DNA from: an uncultured Peptococcaceae bacterium
GTDB lineage: Bacteria > Bacillota > Peptococcia > Peptococcales > Peptococcaceae
Direction of reading: 5' to 3'
Assembly (NCBI GenBank): GCA_902462325.1
Contig: CABQBF010000065.1
Location: forward strand, 1 to 13,244
Length of the DNA: 13,244 bases
In this document: positions 7,231 to 13,244 of the stretch, piece by piece
How the letters are laid out: each line of letters starts with the position of its first letter
Numbering within the stretch: the first letter of the stretch is position 1
Notes under the pieces: model-generated
Database searches by the model: none
What the model was told of the DNA's origin: nothing
Seen by the model: the letters and a program-made list of their open reading frames with translations, nothing else
Made by a program: the position numbers and the translations under genes

Positions 7231-8396
7231 GAAAAATCGGTTTATTGGGCGGCACCTTTGATCCTGTGCATTTTGGCCATCTGCGTTTGGCCGAAGCCTG
7301 CCGGGAGGCGCTGCAGTTAGAAGAAATCTGGTTTATTCCCGCAGCCTTGCCGCCCCATAAGGATTGGCGCGTCAGCCCTTATGCAAAACGGCGGCGTTGG
7401 CTGGAGCAGGCCCTTGCCGGCAAAGCTTGGTGCCGGATTTTGGATATCGAGCAGCAGCGAAAGGGCAAGTCCTACACCTATCACACCTTGAAAGCATTGC
7501 ATAAGAAGGAGCCGGACTGTGAATTTTATTTTTTGACCGGCGCCGATTCGTTAGAAAAGCTGGATACCTGGTATCATTGGGAAGAAATTTTAGATTTATG
7601 CCGTTTTGTGGCTACCAGCCGGCCCGGATATGGCAGCCAAATTCCGGACAAGCTAAAAAAAGAAGCGAAAAAAAGAAAGGGCGGCATTCTCTGTGTAGAG
7701 ATAGACGCTTTGGATATTTCATCTACAGAAGTGCGGGAGCAGATTGCGCTGGGGCGGGATATCAGCCAGTTGGTTCCGGCGGAGATTATCGATGAGGTGA
7801 AGGATAGTATGGAAATTAAAGTGGAAGGCTATAAAGAGCTGCTGAAAAAGCGGCTGTCGGTAAAACGGTACACCCACTCCGTCGGCGTTGCCAACACCGC
7901 GGCCAAGCTGGCTGGTATGTTTAACGGCGATATTGAGCGGGCTTATCTGGCCGGACTGCTGCACGATTATGCCCGCGAGATGTCTAACAGCCAATTGCTG
8001 GAGCTGGCCATGGAACATGGTCTTACCCACGATGAGGTAGAACTGCTGCAGCCCAATTTGCTGCATGGGCCGGTAGGCGCTTGGATGCTGCAGCAGCAAG
8101 GCATCATCGACGACGAGAAGTTGCTAAATGCCATTCGCTGGCATACCACCGGCCATCCCGATATGGACCAACTGGCCCGTATCATCTATATTGCCGATTA
8201 TATCGAGCCCAATCGGGATTTTCCCGGCGTAGACGCACTGCGGCAGATCGCCCACCGAGATTTGAACTTGGGCACCCTAGCCGGGTTAGACCATACCCTC
8301 AACTTTTTAATCCAGCAGGGCGGATTTATCCATCCGTGGTCGGTGGGGGCGAGGAATCGGTTAGTGGAAGAGCGCATCAACAACCAACTAAGCTAA
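7227..8396 (+). CDS. nadD-yqeK: NadD-YqeK fusion: nicotinate-nucleotide adenylyltransferase plus HD-domain Ap4A hydrolase
   Basis: One uninterrupted 389-codon frame joins two proteins that are usually separate. Residues 1 to about 192 are NadD, which makes deamido-NAD from nicotinate mononucleotide and ATP: GGTFDPVHFGHLR carries the HxGH nucleotidyltransferase motif (His15, His18) and ISSTEVR (165-171) closes the site. Residues from 195 are YqeK, an HD-superfamily symmetrical diadenosine tetraphosphatase, with metal-ligand candidates His217, His246-Asp247 (LLHDYAR), His280, His306 (AIRWHTTGH) and Asp324 (IADYIEPNR). The NadD part ends slightly short, lacking the usual YI..N.LY tail. At the junction, GAGGTGA and an in-frame ATG remain (7794-7811), so separate YqeK could also be made. 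Natural NadD-YqeK fusions are known in mollicutes. The first codon overlaps the proA stop. All key residues of both halves are present. Confidence 0.93.
   Translation: MRKIGLLGGTFDPVHFGHLRLAEACREALQLEEIWFIPAALPPHKDWRVSPYAKRRRWLEQALAGKAWCRILDIEQQRKGKSYTYHTLKALHKKEPDCEFYFLTGADSLEKLDTWYHWEEILDLCRFVATSRPGYGSQIPDKLKKEAKKRKGGILCVEIDALDISSTEVREQIALGRDISQLVPAEIIDEVKDSMEIKVEGYKELLKKRLSVKRYTHSVGVANTAAKLAGMFNGDIERAYLAGLLHDYAREMSNSQLLELAMEHGLTHDEVELLQPNLLHGPVGAWMLQQQGIIDDEKLLNAIRWHTTGHPDMDQLARIIYIADYIEPNRDFPGVDALRQIAHRDLNLGTLAGLDHTLNFLIQQGGFIHPWSVGARNRLVEERINNQLS
7794..7811 (+). promoter_or_regulatory. Internal ribosome binding site and start codon for stand-alone YqeK
   Basis: GAGGTGA (7794-7800) is followed 8 nt later by an in-frame ATG (7809-7811) exactly at the NadD/YqeK domain boundary. 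Reading from there gives a protein beginning MEIKVEGYKELLKKRLSV, a normal YqeK N-terminus of about 195 residues. It probably marks the ancestral yqeK start and could still be used. Confidence 0.6.
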
Positions 8397-8427
8397 AGTT
8401 TGTTAATTTCCCGCATAACGGCGTTGT

Positions 8428-8483
8428 TTTGAAAACGGCTCGTTCGCATACTTTATGTATAGCCTCACTTCGCCGTTTTCAAA
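8428..8483. repeat. Inverted repeat, 12-bp perfect arms
   Basis: TTTGAAAACGGC (8428-8439) and GCCGTTTTCAAA (8472-8483) are perfect reverse complements around a 32-nt loop. The loop contains a smaller ATAC/GTAT hairpin. It begins about 30 nt after the nadD-yqeK stop. No T-run follows, so it is not a standard terminator. Confidence 0.85.
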
Positions 8484-8594
8484 GCCGCCTTGTTCTGCGA
8501 GAAATTTCCTGCGCTTTTGGGCTAGTCTTTTTTGCGTCTAGTGTCGCCGCACGTTTCAAAAAGCCGCCTAGCTAGGCACAAAAAATCCTGCGCT
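8470..8594. repeat. Imperfect direct repeat, two ~50-bp copies, second with a palindrome
   Basis: Copy 1 (8470-8515) and copy 2 (8544-8594) both read TCGCCG, then TTTCAAA, GCCGCCT, and CCTGCGCT at their right end. Over the 32-bp cores (8484-8515 and 8563-8594) 23 positions match by hand count. Copy 2 contains the perfect 12-bp palindrome GCCTAGCTAGGC (8566-8577). The arrangement suggests an old dispersed repeat or MITE-like unit rather than coding DNA. Confidence 0.6.
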
Positions 8595-8745
8595 CTCTAG
8601 GTCAAGACGTACTTGATTTGCACTTATTTTAGAATGAAAAAATCGGGTTCGGAATGATAAAGTTAGGCGGGCAGAGGGATAAAAACGACGGAGCAAACTA
8701 AAATCGCTGTAGGCCCATTGGTTGAGCAGAAAACCGGCATTTTGG

Positions 8746-8783
8746 CTGTATTTTGCACCCCCCTATTAGAGCGCAAAATACAG
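8746..8783. repeat. Hairpin with perfect 11-bp arms
   Basis: CTGTATTTTGC (8746-8756) pairs perfectly with GCAAAATACAG (8773-8783) over a 16-nt loop containing a run of six C. It lies 36 bp upstream of the parS site. Neither strand continues into a T-tract, so intrinsic termination is unlikely; role unknown. Confidence 0.8.
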
Positions 8784-8818
8784 AAAACGCTGGCAACACA
8801 GAAAATCACAATTGCAAA

Positions 8819-8834
8819 TGTTTCACGTGAAACA
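8819..8834. other. parS chromosome-segregation site (ParB/Spo0J binding)
   Basis: TGTTTCACGTGAAACA matches the 16-bp bacterial parS consensus at every position. Three further base pairs on each side continue the symmetry, giving a 22-bp perfect palindrome (8816-8837). parS is the nucleation site for ParB (Spo0J) spreading and SMC loading, and most copies lie in the origin-proximal part of the chromosome. It sits between genes, 218 bp upstream of rsfS. No parA/parB genes are in the window, so this is a chromosomal site acting in trans with a distant parAB locus. Confidence 0.9.
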
Positions 8835-9051
8835 TTTTTGCTCCAACAGTTGAGAAGCGATGACTGAGCGTAGCGCCCGCCCATCGGTGATAAGAAACGA
8901 TTGTGTATGACATTGCGATAACGCTTTGTTAGCAGGTGTCGGCAAATGATAGACCCCTATATTGCGACATGCAATTTGATGATAACAGCATCTTCAGAGC
9001 ATCGAAATGAAGTGCGGTAAATAAAAATGAAAAGATAACAGGGAGGTTCCT

Positions 9052-9411
9052 ATGGAAAGTATTACCTTAGTAGAACAAATTGTCAAAGCATTGGACGAAA
9101 AGAAAGGCATGGACATCAAGGTGTTGGATATCCATGCGCAGACTGGCATTGCCGATTATTTTGTAATCTGCAATGGCACCAGCACGCCCCACACCAAGGC
9201 GCTGTCTGATTTTGTGGAAGAAAAGGTGGAAAAAAACTTAAATGAACGGATTTTGCGCCGGGAAGGGTATCAGGGCGGCAGTTGGATTTTACTGGATTAC
9301 GGCGTTGTGATTGTGCAGATTTTTAAGCCAGAAGAACGGGCTTATTACAATTTGGAAAAGCTGTGGGGCGATAGTCCAGAAGTGGACATCACGCCCATGC
9401 TGGGTGAATAG
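9052..9411 (+). CDS. rsfS: Ribosomal silencing factor RsfS
   Basis: RsfS (YqeL/DUF143) binds ribosomal protein L14 (uL14) and blocks joining of the 30S and 50S subunits, slowing translation in starvation. The 119-residue protein shows the family core: IADYFVICNGTSTPHTKALSDFVEEKV, then EGYQGGSWILLDYGVVIVQIFKPEERAYYNLEKLWGD. The start follows GGGAGG by a normal distance. It precedes a YqeM-like methyltransferase gene by 2 nt, as in B. subtilis yqeL-yqeM. It is split from the upstream nadD-yqeK gene by an unusually long gap carrying parS. Confidence 0.96.
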   Translation: MESITLVEQIVKALDEKKGMDIKVLDIHAQTGIADYFVICNGTSTPHTKALSDFVEEKVEKNLNERILRREGYQGGSWILLDYGVVIVQIFKPEERAYYNLEKLWGDSPEVDITPMLGE

Positions 9412-9413
9412 GC

Positions 9414-10226
9414 ATGGCTTATGAAGCGCTGGCAGACCTCTATGATTGTTTGATGGAGGATATCGATTATGGGCAGTGGGCCGCGTATATCCACCGGTTG
9501 TTAGAAAAAAATCATTGCGTTGGCAAACGGCTGCTGGATTTGGGCTGCGGGACGGGCAATATCACCATTCCGCTGGCGCAGAAGGGCTATCAGATTACGG
9601 CGGTGGATCGGTCGGCGGAGATGCTGGCGCAGGCCCAGGCTAAGAGCGCTGCTTTGGGATTATCCATTGACTGGCGGCAGCAGGATATGACCGCCTTGCA
9701 TTTGGCCGATGAAGCAGGCGAGGAGCCGCTATTTGACGCCATCATCGCAACCTTTGACGCCTTTAATTATCTGACGGAGCCGGAGGATTTGCAGGAGTTA
9801 CTCCATCGGCTGAACGGTTTGCTGGCCGACGGCGGCATTTTGCTGTTTGATGTGCAGACGCCCTACAAGCTGCGGCAGTATCTGGGCAACAATATTTTTA
9901 CCTTGCACCGTCCGGAAGTGGAATATATGTGGGAGAACCATTTTGACGAGGAGGAGCAGCTTTGTCAGATGGATATTACGTTCTTTATTCGGCAGGAAAA
10001 CGGCTTGTACCGGCGGGTGACTGAGTGCCATCAGGAAAAGGTTTATGACTTGGACATGCTGAAAACCTGGCTGAGGTTCAGCGATTTTGAGGTGCTTGGC
10101 GTTTATCGGGAGCTGACGGAGCAGCCGGTGCAGCCGGAGGATTATCGGGCGGTATTTGTAGCCAAGCCCATGCTGTATGACGAGGAGCAAGGCTGGTCTG
10201 CGATGGAACTGGTGGACTGGGATTGA
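9414..10226 (+). CDS. YqeM-like class I SAM-dependent methyltransferase
   Basis: The 270-residue protein has motif I LLDLGCGTGNI (40-50) for S-adenosylmethionine binding, an acidic residue in ITAVDRSAEM (Asp65) that should hold the ribose hydroxyls, and FDAIIATFDAFNYL as motif IV. The C-terminal half (YMWENHFDEEEQLCQMDITFFI to RAVFVAK) matches the pattern of YqeM proteins encoded directly after rsfS in Bacillota. Its substrate is not established to my knowledge; proximity to rsfS and yhbY makes an RNA or ribosome-related target conceivable, but that is inference. The start codon is 2 nt after the rsfS stop, so the two are translationally coupled. A 117-nt gap without clear signals follows before murI. 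Confidence 0.88.
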   Translation: MAYEALADLYDCLMEDIDYGQWAAYIHRLLEKNHCVGKRLLDLGCGTGNITIPLAQKGYQITAVDRSAEMLAQAQAKSAALGLSIDWRQQDMTALHLADEAGEEPLFDAIIATFDAFNYLTEPEDLQELLHRLNGLLADGGILLFDVQTPYKLRQYLGNNIFTLHRPEVEYMWENHFDEEEQLCQMDITFFIRQENGLYRRVTECHQEKVYDLDMLKTWLRFSDFEVLGVYRELTEQPVQPEDYRAVFVAKPMLYDEEQGWSAMELVDWD

Positions 10227-10343
10227 AGCGAAGTGTGAGAAAATGAAAGCAATGGGCTGTAGTGCTGCGATAAGATGGCAAAACGGCGGTGCTTGCAGCG
10301 GTAAGACAAGAATCATGGAAGATGGATTGGGGAGTGACAAGTG

Positions 10344-11120
10344 ATGCAGATTGCGTTTTTTGATTCCGGCATAGGCGGCTTGACCGTTCTGCATCAGGCC
10401 AAGCGGAAGATGCCCCGGGAGGATTATCTCTATTATGCCGATACGGATCATGTTCCTTATGGCCGTAAAACGAAAGAAGAAATCCGGCAATATGTGCAGG
10501 AGGCTGTGGATTTTATCGCCGAGCAGGAGGTGAAGGCGTTGGTGGTGGCCTGCAATACGGCTACCAGCGTTGCCATTCAGAGCTTGCGGGCCCGGTACAG
10601 CTTTCCCATTTTGGGGATGGAGCCAGCGGTAAAACCGGCGGTAAATGATTTGCACTGCACCAAACGAATTTTGGTGACGGCCACACCGGTTACTATTCGG
10701 GAGGAAAAGCTGCAAAATCTGCTGCATCAGGTGGATCAGCATCATCAGGTAGATTTGCTGCCGTTGCCCCGTTTGGTCGAATTTGCCGAAGCCGGTAATT
10801 TTAGTGATGGACAGGCTGAAGTTTATCTGCGGGAAACGCTGGCGCCCTTTGATTTGCAGCAGTATTGTACGGTGGTGCTGGGATGTACCCATTTCAATTA
10901 TTTTAAGGACAGTTTTCATAAAATTCTGCCGGAGGACATTGCCATGCTGGATGGCAGCGATGGTACGGTCAATAATCTGCGGCATGTGCTGGCCGAGAAA
11001 AATCTGCTGGAAACCGGAACGGGACAGGTGCAGTATGTGACCTCCGGCCGGTCGGCGGAGCAGTTGCGGCCCAAATATGAGCGGCTGCTGCAGCGTTTAG
11101 AGGAAATGCTTACCTATTAA
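10344..11120 (+). CDS. murI: Glutamate racemase
   Basis: MurI converts L-glutamate to the D-glutamate needed for the peptidoglycan stem peptide, without cofactor. The N-terminal FFDSGIGGLTVL holds the conserved Asp-Ser, VVACNTATSVAI carries the first catalytic cysteine (Cys70) and VVLGCTHFNYF the second. FPILGMEPAVKPAV and LDGSDGTVNNLRH are also family blocks. At 258 residues it has normal length. The ATG at 10344 is placed after GGGGAG; a GTG one codon earlier is equally possible. The small membrane protein gene follows after 18 nt. Confidence 0.95.
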   Translation: MQIAFFDSGIGGLTVLHQAKRKMPREDYLYYADTDHVPYGRKTKEEIRQYVQEAVDFIAEQEVKALVVACNTATSVAIQSLRARYSFPILGMEPAVKPAVNDLHCTKRILVTATPVTIREEKLQNLLHQVDQHHQVDLLPLPRLVEFAEAGNFSDGQAEVYLRETLAPFDLQQYCTVVLGCTHFNYFKDSFHKILPEDIAMLDGSDGTVNNLRHVLAEKNLLETGTGQVQYVTSGRSAEQLRPKYERLLQRLEEMLTY

Positions 11121-11138
11121 TGGAGAGGAGAGAGGGTT

Positions 11139-11375
11139 ATGTTACAGTTATGGAGAGGCGCGAAATTATTTGCCCAGCGCCTAGGATGGATGGAAAAGGG
11201 TTTGCTGCAAGTTGGTTTGTGCGCGTTGGCGGTTTTAGTGGGCACGACCACGCCGCGCAAAAAGAAAGCGCAGACCAGCATTCTGGCTGGCGGTGTGTTT
11301 GTGGCCGCTTGCCTGCCTTTGATGAATAAATTTTTGGACATTGCCGAAGAAATGGCGGAAGAAAACCAGAAATAA
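11139..11375 (+). CDS. Small membrane protein of unknown function, two hydrophobic helices
   Basis: The 78-residue product has a basic/amphipathic N-terminus (MLQLWRGAKLFAQRLGWMEK), a hydrophobic helix (GLLQVGLCALAVLVGTTTP, about 21-39), a positive turn RKKKAQ and a second hydrophobic helix (about 47-65, ILAGGVFVAACLPLMNKFL), then an acidic tail. It resembles, from memory, short clostridial proteins with a helix-PKK-helix-PLMxKF layout that databases sometimes label as phosphate ABC transporter permeases; that label is not supported by anything visible here. The positive turn suggests a cytoplasmic loop with both ends outside. A purine-rich GGAGAGGAGAGAGGG supports the start. It probably shares a transcript with murI. 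Confidence 0.75.
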   Translation: MLQLWRGAKLFAQRLGWMEKGLLQVGLCALAVLVGTTTPRKKKAQTSILAGGVFVAACLPLMNKFLDIAEEMAEENQK

Positions 11376-11442
11376 AAGGTTGGCATTGGTATGGCAGAAC
11401 CCTATGCTATGGAGTGTAATCTGCTATTCTAAAGGTGCAACC

Positions 11443-11560
11443 GTTGGCACAGAAAACCGTGTTCAACCGTGTTTCTGCGCCAACAGTCTGGCGTTCAGCG
11501 GAACGCCACGGATACCCGCCCCTTGTGCGCTTATCGACGGCGTTTAGTGGGAGCGGGTAT
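11443..11560. repeat. Three consecutive hairpins between convergent genes, with a 9-bp tandem repeat
   Basis: Hairpin 1 pairs GTTGGCACAGAAA (11443-11455) with TTTCTGCGCCAAC (11472-11484), one mismatch; its loop region holds AACCGTGTT twice, one base apart. Hairpin 2 is a perfect TGGCGTTC/GAACGCCA stem with a 4-nt loop (11489-11508). Hairpin 3 pairs ATACCCGC (11512-11519) with GCGGGTAT (11553-11560), extended by a CCC/GGG pairing past a bulge, and covers the stop codon of the minus-strand CLC gene. None has a T-tract. The position suggests a bidirectional terminator or a structured RNA end, but it is not a standard intrinsic terminator. Confidence 0.65.
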
Positions 11561-12827
11561 TGATGTAATGGGGATGCAGCTTGTCATACATAATCTTCTG
11601 ACTGCTGTACAAACCATAGTAACCGGAGAACACGTAGCTGACGGCGCAGGCGATGCAAAACAGCAGCGCGCTGTGATGGCCGAACAGCTCCACACTGAGC
11701 ATCATGGAGGCCAGCGGACAGTTGACCACGCTGCAAAAAAGAGCAATCATGCCGATGGCGGCGCCGAAGGCCGGGTCCAGCCCTAAAAGGGGCGCGGCTA
11801 CGTTGCCCAAGGCAGCGCCTACAAACAGGGCGGGCACGATTTCGCCGCCTTTGAAGCCAGCGCCCAAGGTGAGGGCAGTGAATACAATCTTCAGCAAAAA
11901 GGCGAAGGTGGGGCAGGTGCCGGTCATGGACAACAGCAGCATGTCGGAGCCTTGGCCGTTATAAGCTCGGGTGCCGGTCAGCAAGGTGAGCGCGGCTACC
12001 AGGCAGCCGCCGGCAAAGATGCGGCCGTAGTCGTTGGGCAGCAGTTTTTTGTAGAGATGGCCAGCCTGATGAATGACCACGCAGAACAGAATGCTGACCA
12101 CACCGCAGACCATAGCCAGTAAAATCACCTTTAAAAAGAGGAACACTGACAGCTCCGGCGGATAAATCTGTGGAAAGGCGGTGCCGCCAATGCCGCAGGT
12201 TTGGATAATGCCGTAGGCGATGGAGGCCGACACAATACAGGGCACGAAGGCGCTATAGTGAATAACGCCGACGCTGATGACCTCCATGCTGAACACAGTG
12301 GCAGCGATAGGAGTGCCAAATAGGGAAGCGAATACGGCGCTCATGCCGCAGATAACAATGATGTTGATGTCGGTATCCCGCAGACGGAATAACCGGCCCA
12401 GCGCTTCGCCGATGCTGCCGCCGATTTGCAGCGCAGCCCCTTCCCGGCCGGATGAACCGCCGCACAGATGGGTGATGATGGTGCCGAAGAAAATCAGCGG
12501 CGCCATGCGGATGGGAATATGCTGCTTAGATTGAATGGAAGCCAGCACCAGATTGGTGCCCGGATCTTGGGCCAAGCCGGCGCGGCGATAGGTAAACACG
12601 ATGAGCAGGCCGGCGAAGGGCAGCAAAAAAATCAGCCAGTCGTGGCTCTGGCGGGTGGCGGTGACCCAGTCGATGCTGAGATGAAAGGCGGCGCCTACCA
12701 AACCGCAGACCACGCCGGTAATGGCGCCGAAGATAAGCCAACGCACAAACCACAGCACGTACAGGCTGCTGTAATTGAATTGAAAGCGCAATTTTTGTTT
12801 GATTGTTTTCCAGTCTGGTTCCTGCAA
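11544..12827 (-). CDS. CLC-family transporter, probably CLC-F fluoride/proton antiporter
   Basis: The protein has about ten hydrophobic helices and CLC signatures. GGSSGREGAALQIGGSIG carries the gating glutamate (Glu129 in this start choice) of the GREG motif, and GAGFKGGEIVPALFVGAALG is the helix-N motif. The chloride-type GSGIP filter is replaced by GTNLV, and IRMAPLIFFGTIITHLCGG and SGYYGLYSSQ flank it as in CLC-F (EriC-F) proteins, which export fluoride in exchange for protons. So fluoride is the likely substrate, inferred from motifs. There is no ATG. I chose the TTG at 12827 because AAAGGA lies 9 nt upstream; another TTG at 12848 would add seven residues but lacks a ribosome binding site. 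There are no C-terminal CBS domains. It is convergent with the murI unit and divergent from the nucleoside phosphorylase gene. Confidence 0.85.
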   Translation of the reverse strand: MQEPDWKTIKQKLRFQFNYSSLYVLWFVRWLIFGAITGVVCGLVGAAFHLSIDWVTATRQSHDWLIFLLPFAGLLIVFTYRRAGLAQDPGTNLVLASIQSKQHIPIRMAPLIFFGTIITHLCGGSSGREGAALQIGGSIGEALGRLFRLRDTDINIIVICGMSAVFASLFGTPIAATVFSMEVISVGVIHYSAFVPCIVSASIAYGIIQTCGIGGTAFPQIYPPELSVFLFLKVILLAMVCGVVSILFCVVIHQAGHLYKKLLPNDYGRIFAGGCLVAALTLLTGTRAYNGQGSDMLLLSMTGTCPTFAFLLKIVFTALTLGAGFKGGEIVPALFVGAALGNVAAPLLGLDPAFGAAIGMIALFCSVVNCPLASMMLSVELFGHHSALLFCIACAVSYVFSGYYGLYSSQKIMYDKLHPHYINTRSH

Positions 12828-12865
12828 GGTGAACAATCCTTTCTGCAATACAGTTCTTACTATTC

Positions 12866-12894
12866 AGTATATCGGGATTGGGCGCGGGAATCAA
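12866..12894 (-). promoter_or_regulatory. Sigma-A promoter of the CLC transporter gene
   Basis: On the minus strand: TTGATT (12894-12889), a 17-nt spacer, TATACT (12871-12866). Transcription would begin near 12859, leaving only about 30 nt of leader before the TTG start at 12827. That is too short to hold a fluoride riboswitch. Confidence 0.75.
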
Positions 12895-13056
12895 TGGTTT
12901 CCGGCAGAGCGGGCTGTAAAAATTTTTTAGCGTATCAATTGGGTTGCTGGCAGGGAATGAGATTGTGATGTGCAATACATAATAATAAAAGAAATGGCAG
13001 GCGGGCTCTTGCTGGTAACAGAGCTGTCTTGCCAGTGAAATAGAGGAGGAACGAGG

Positions 13057-13244
13057 ATGCAGACGTTATTACAACAGGTGGAGGAAACGATTGCTTATAT
13101 TGGCAGCAAAACCGCTTATCGGCCGGAAACGGCTATCGTGTTGGGTTCGGGGCTGGGCCAACTGGCCGATAGGCTGGAAGATGGGTGCAGCATTGCTTAT
13201 GAGGAGCTGCCCCATTGGAAGTCCAGTACGGCGCCGGGACATAA
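13057..13244 (+). CDS. Purine nucleoside phosphorylase (3' end beyond the window)
   Basis: Sixty-two codons are visible, running to the window edge with no stop. AIVLGSGLGQLADRLED is the phosphate-binding glycine-rich block of the trimeric PNP/MTAP family, and the following AYEELPHWKSSTAPGH aligns with the family's IPxFPxSTVxGH block, whose Ser and His contact phosphate. The enzyme would cleave inosine or guanosine with phosphate to base plus ribose 1-phosphate. The usual PNFPVS part reads PHWKSS here, a mild departure. The start has a strong GAGGAGG. The leader (12960-13056) contains an imperfect stem, GGCA...GCTCT with AGAGC...TGCC (12996-13034), and no purine riboswitch core. No clear -10/-35 pair was found for this gene. 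Confidence 0.88.
   Translation, partial: MQTLLQQVEETIAYIGSKTAYRPETAIVLGSGLGQLADRLEDGCSIAYEELPHWKSSTAPGH

Larger units (their letters stand above)
8397..9051. other. 655-nt intergenic region, repeat-rich, with a parS site; no convincing gene
   Basis: No reading frame here has a ribosome binding site and family-like composition. The left part (8397-8640) is an inverted/direct repeat element, the middle (8746-8783) a strong hairpin, and 8819-8834 an exact parS sequence. The last ~200 nt before rsfS show no clear sigma-A promoter, although rsfS must be transcribed from somewhere; read-through from the upstream operon is possible because no T-tailed terminator follows nadD-yqeK. In related Bacillota a lytR/LCP gene often lies between yqeK and rsfS; it is absent here. 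Confidence 0.7.

Noticed and set aside
7785..7815. NadD-YqeK join as a frameshift artefact
   Set aside because: The frame is continuous without any needed shift, both halves keep all key residues, and such fusions are known; an error that removed a stop codon cannot be fully excluded without reads.
8428..8483. Inverted repeat as the terminator of nadD-yqeK
   Set aside because: Long 32-nt loop and no T-run on the plus strand after the right arm.
8397..8575. Extension of an overlapping plus-frame reading through the start of the gap as a gene
   Set aside because: The frame is out of phase inside nadD-yqeK, has no start signal of its own, and its tail is repeat-element sequence.
8663..8884. 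Possible 73-residue minus-strand protein covering the parS site
   Set aside because: No ribosome binding site or family-like composition; the NVSRETF stretch is simply the parS palindrome read as codons, and the frame also crosses the 8746-8783 hairpin.
9798..10985. A 395-codon open frame on the minus strand
   Set aside because: It is antisense to the methyltransferase and murI genes, both of which have full family motifs. The translation is rich in His, Gln, Pro and Leu with no recognisable domain, and it crosses a gene boundary.
12828..13056. Fluoride or purine riboswitch in the CLC/PNP divergent region
   Set aside because: I looked for the conserved cores on both strands and found none; the GCCCGCC-like patch is not accompanied by the rest of the fluoride motif.

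Overview
The window looks like a chromosomal segment of a low-to-mid GC Bacillota (Firmicutes) bacterium, probably an anaerobe of the Clostridia or Negativicutes. The reasons are strong GGAGG-type ribosome binding sites, GTG/TTG starts, short gene spacing, a SigV/RsiV-type ECF pair, a two-domain ABC-F of the Gram-positive type, and a gene order close to the Bacillus subtilis yqeI-nadD-yqeK-yqeL-yqeM cluster with proB-proA inserted. I cannot name the genus from sequence alone. No tRNA, rRNA, CRISPR array, phage or complete transposon is visible.

Layout. Positions 1-2744 (+) hold the 3' end of a zinc-dependent N-acetylmuramoyl-L-alanine amidase, an ABC-F ATPase whose second nucleotide-binding site is degenerate, and a flavodoxin-fold reductase with clustered cysteines. 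A bidirectional terminator (2758-2798) separates these from a convergent minus-strand pair: an ECF sigma factor and its membrane anti-sigma factor (RsiV/DUF3298 type), overlapping by 4 bp and preceded by an ECF-like, possibly self-regulated promoter. A divergent, near-consensus sigma-A promoter (4281-4309) starts the main operon: a small basic protein, YhbY (ribosome-associated), ProB and ProA (proline biosynthesis), and a NadD-YqeK fusion (NAD synthesis plus Ap4A hydrolase).

A 655-nt gap (8397-9051) follows, where related genomes often carry a LytR-CpsA-Psr gene. It holds an inverted/direct repeat element, a strong hairpin and, most notably, an exact 16-bp parS site (8819-8834), the ParB/Spo0J chromosome-segregation site. 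Then come rsfS (ribosome silencing factor), a YqeM-like SAM methyltransferase, murI (glutamate racemase for peptidoglycan D-Glu) and a small two-helix membrane protein. A cluster of hairpins (11443-11560) lies between these and a convergent minus-strand CLC-type transporter whose motifs point to the fluoride-exporting CLC-F branch. That gene has its own sigma-A promoter and no recognisable fluoride riboswitch. The window ends in the 5' part of a purine nucleoside phosphorylase gene.

Together the genes serve translation/ribosome maintenance (ABC-F, YhbY, RsfS), cofactor and amino acid supply (ProBA, NadD), alarmone clean-up (YqeK), cell-wall metabolism and defence (amidase, SigV/RsiV, MurI) and ion detoxification (CLC-F). 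Most is ordinary core-genome content. The signals most worth a second look are the parS site with its repeat-rich gap, the NadD-YqeK fusion that keeps an internal ribosome binding site and start codon, and the doubly altered second ATP site of the ABC-F protein.
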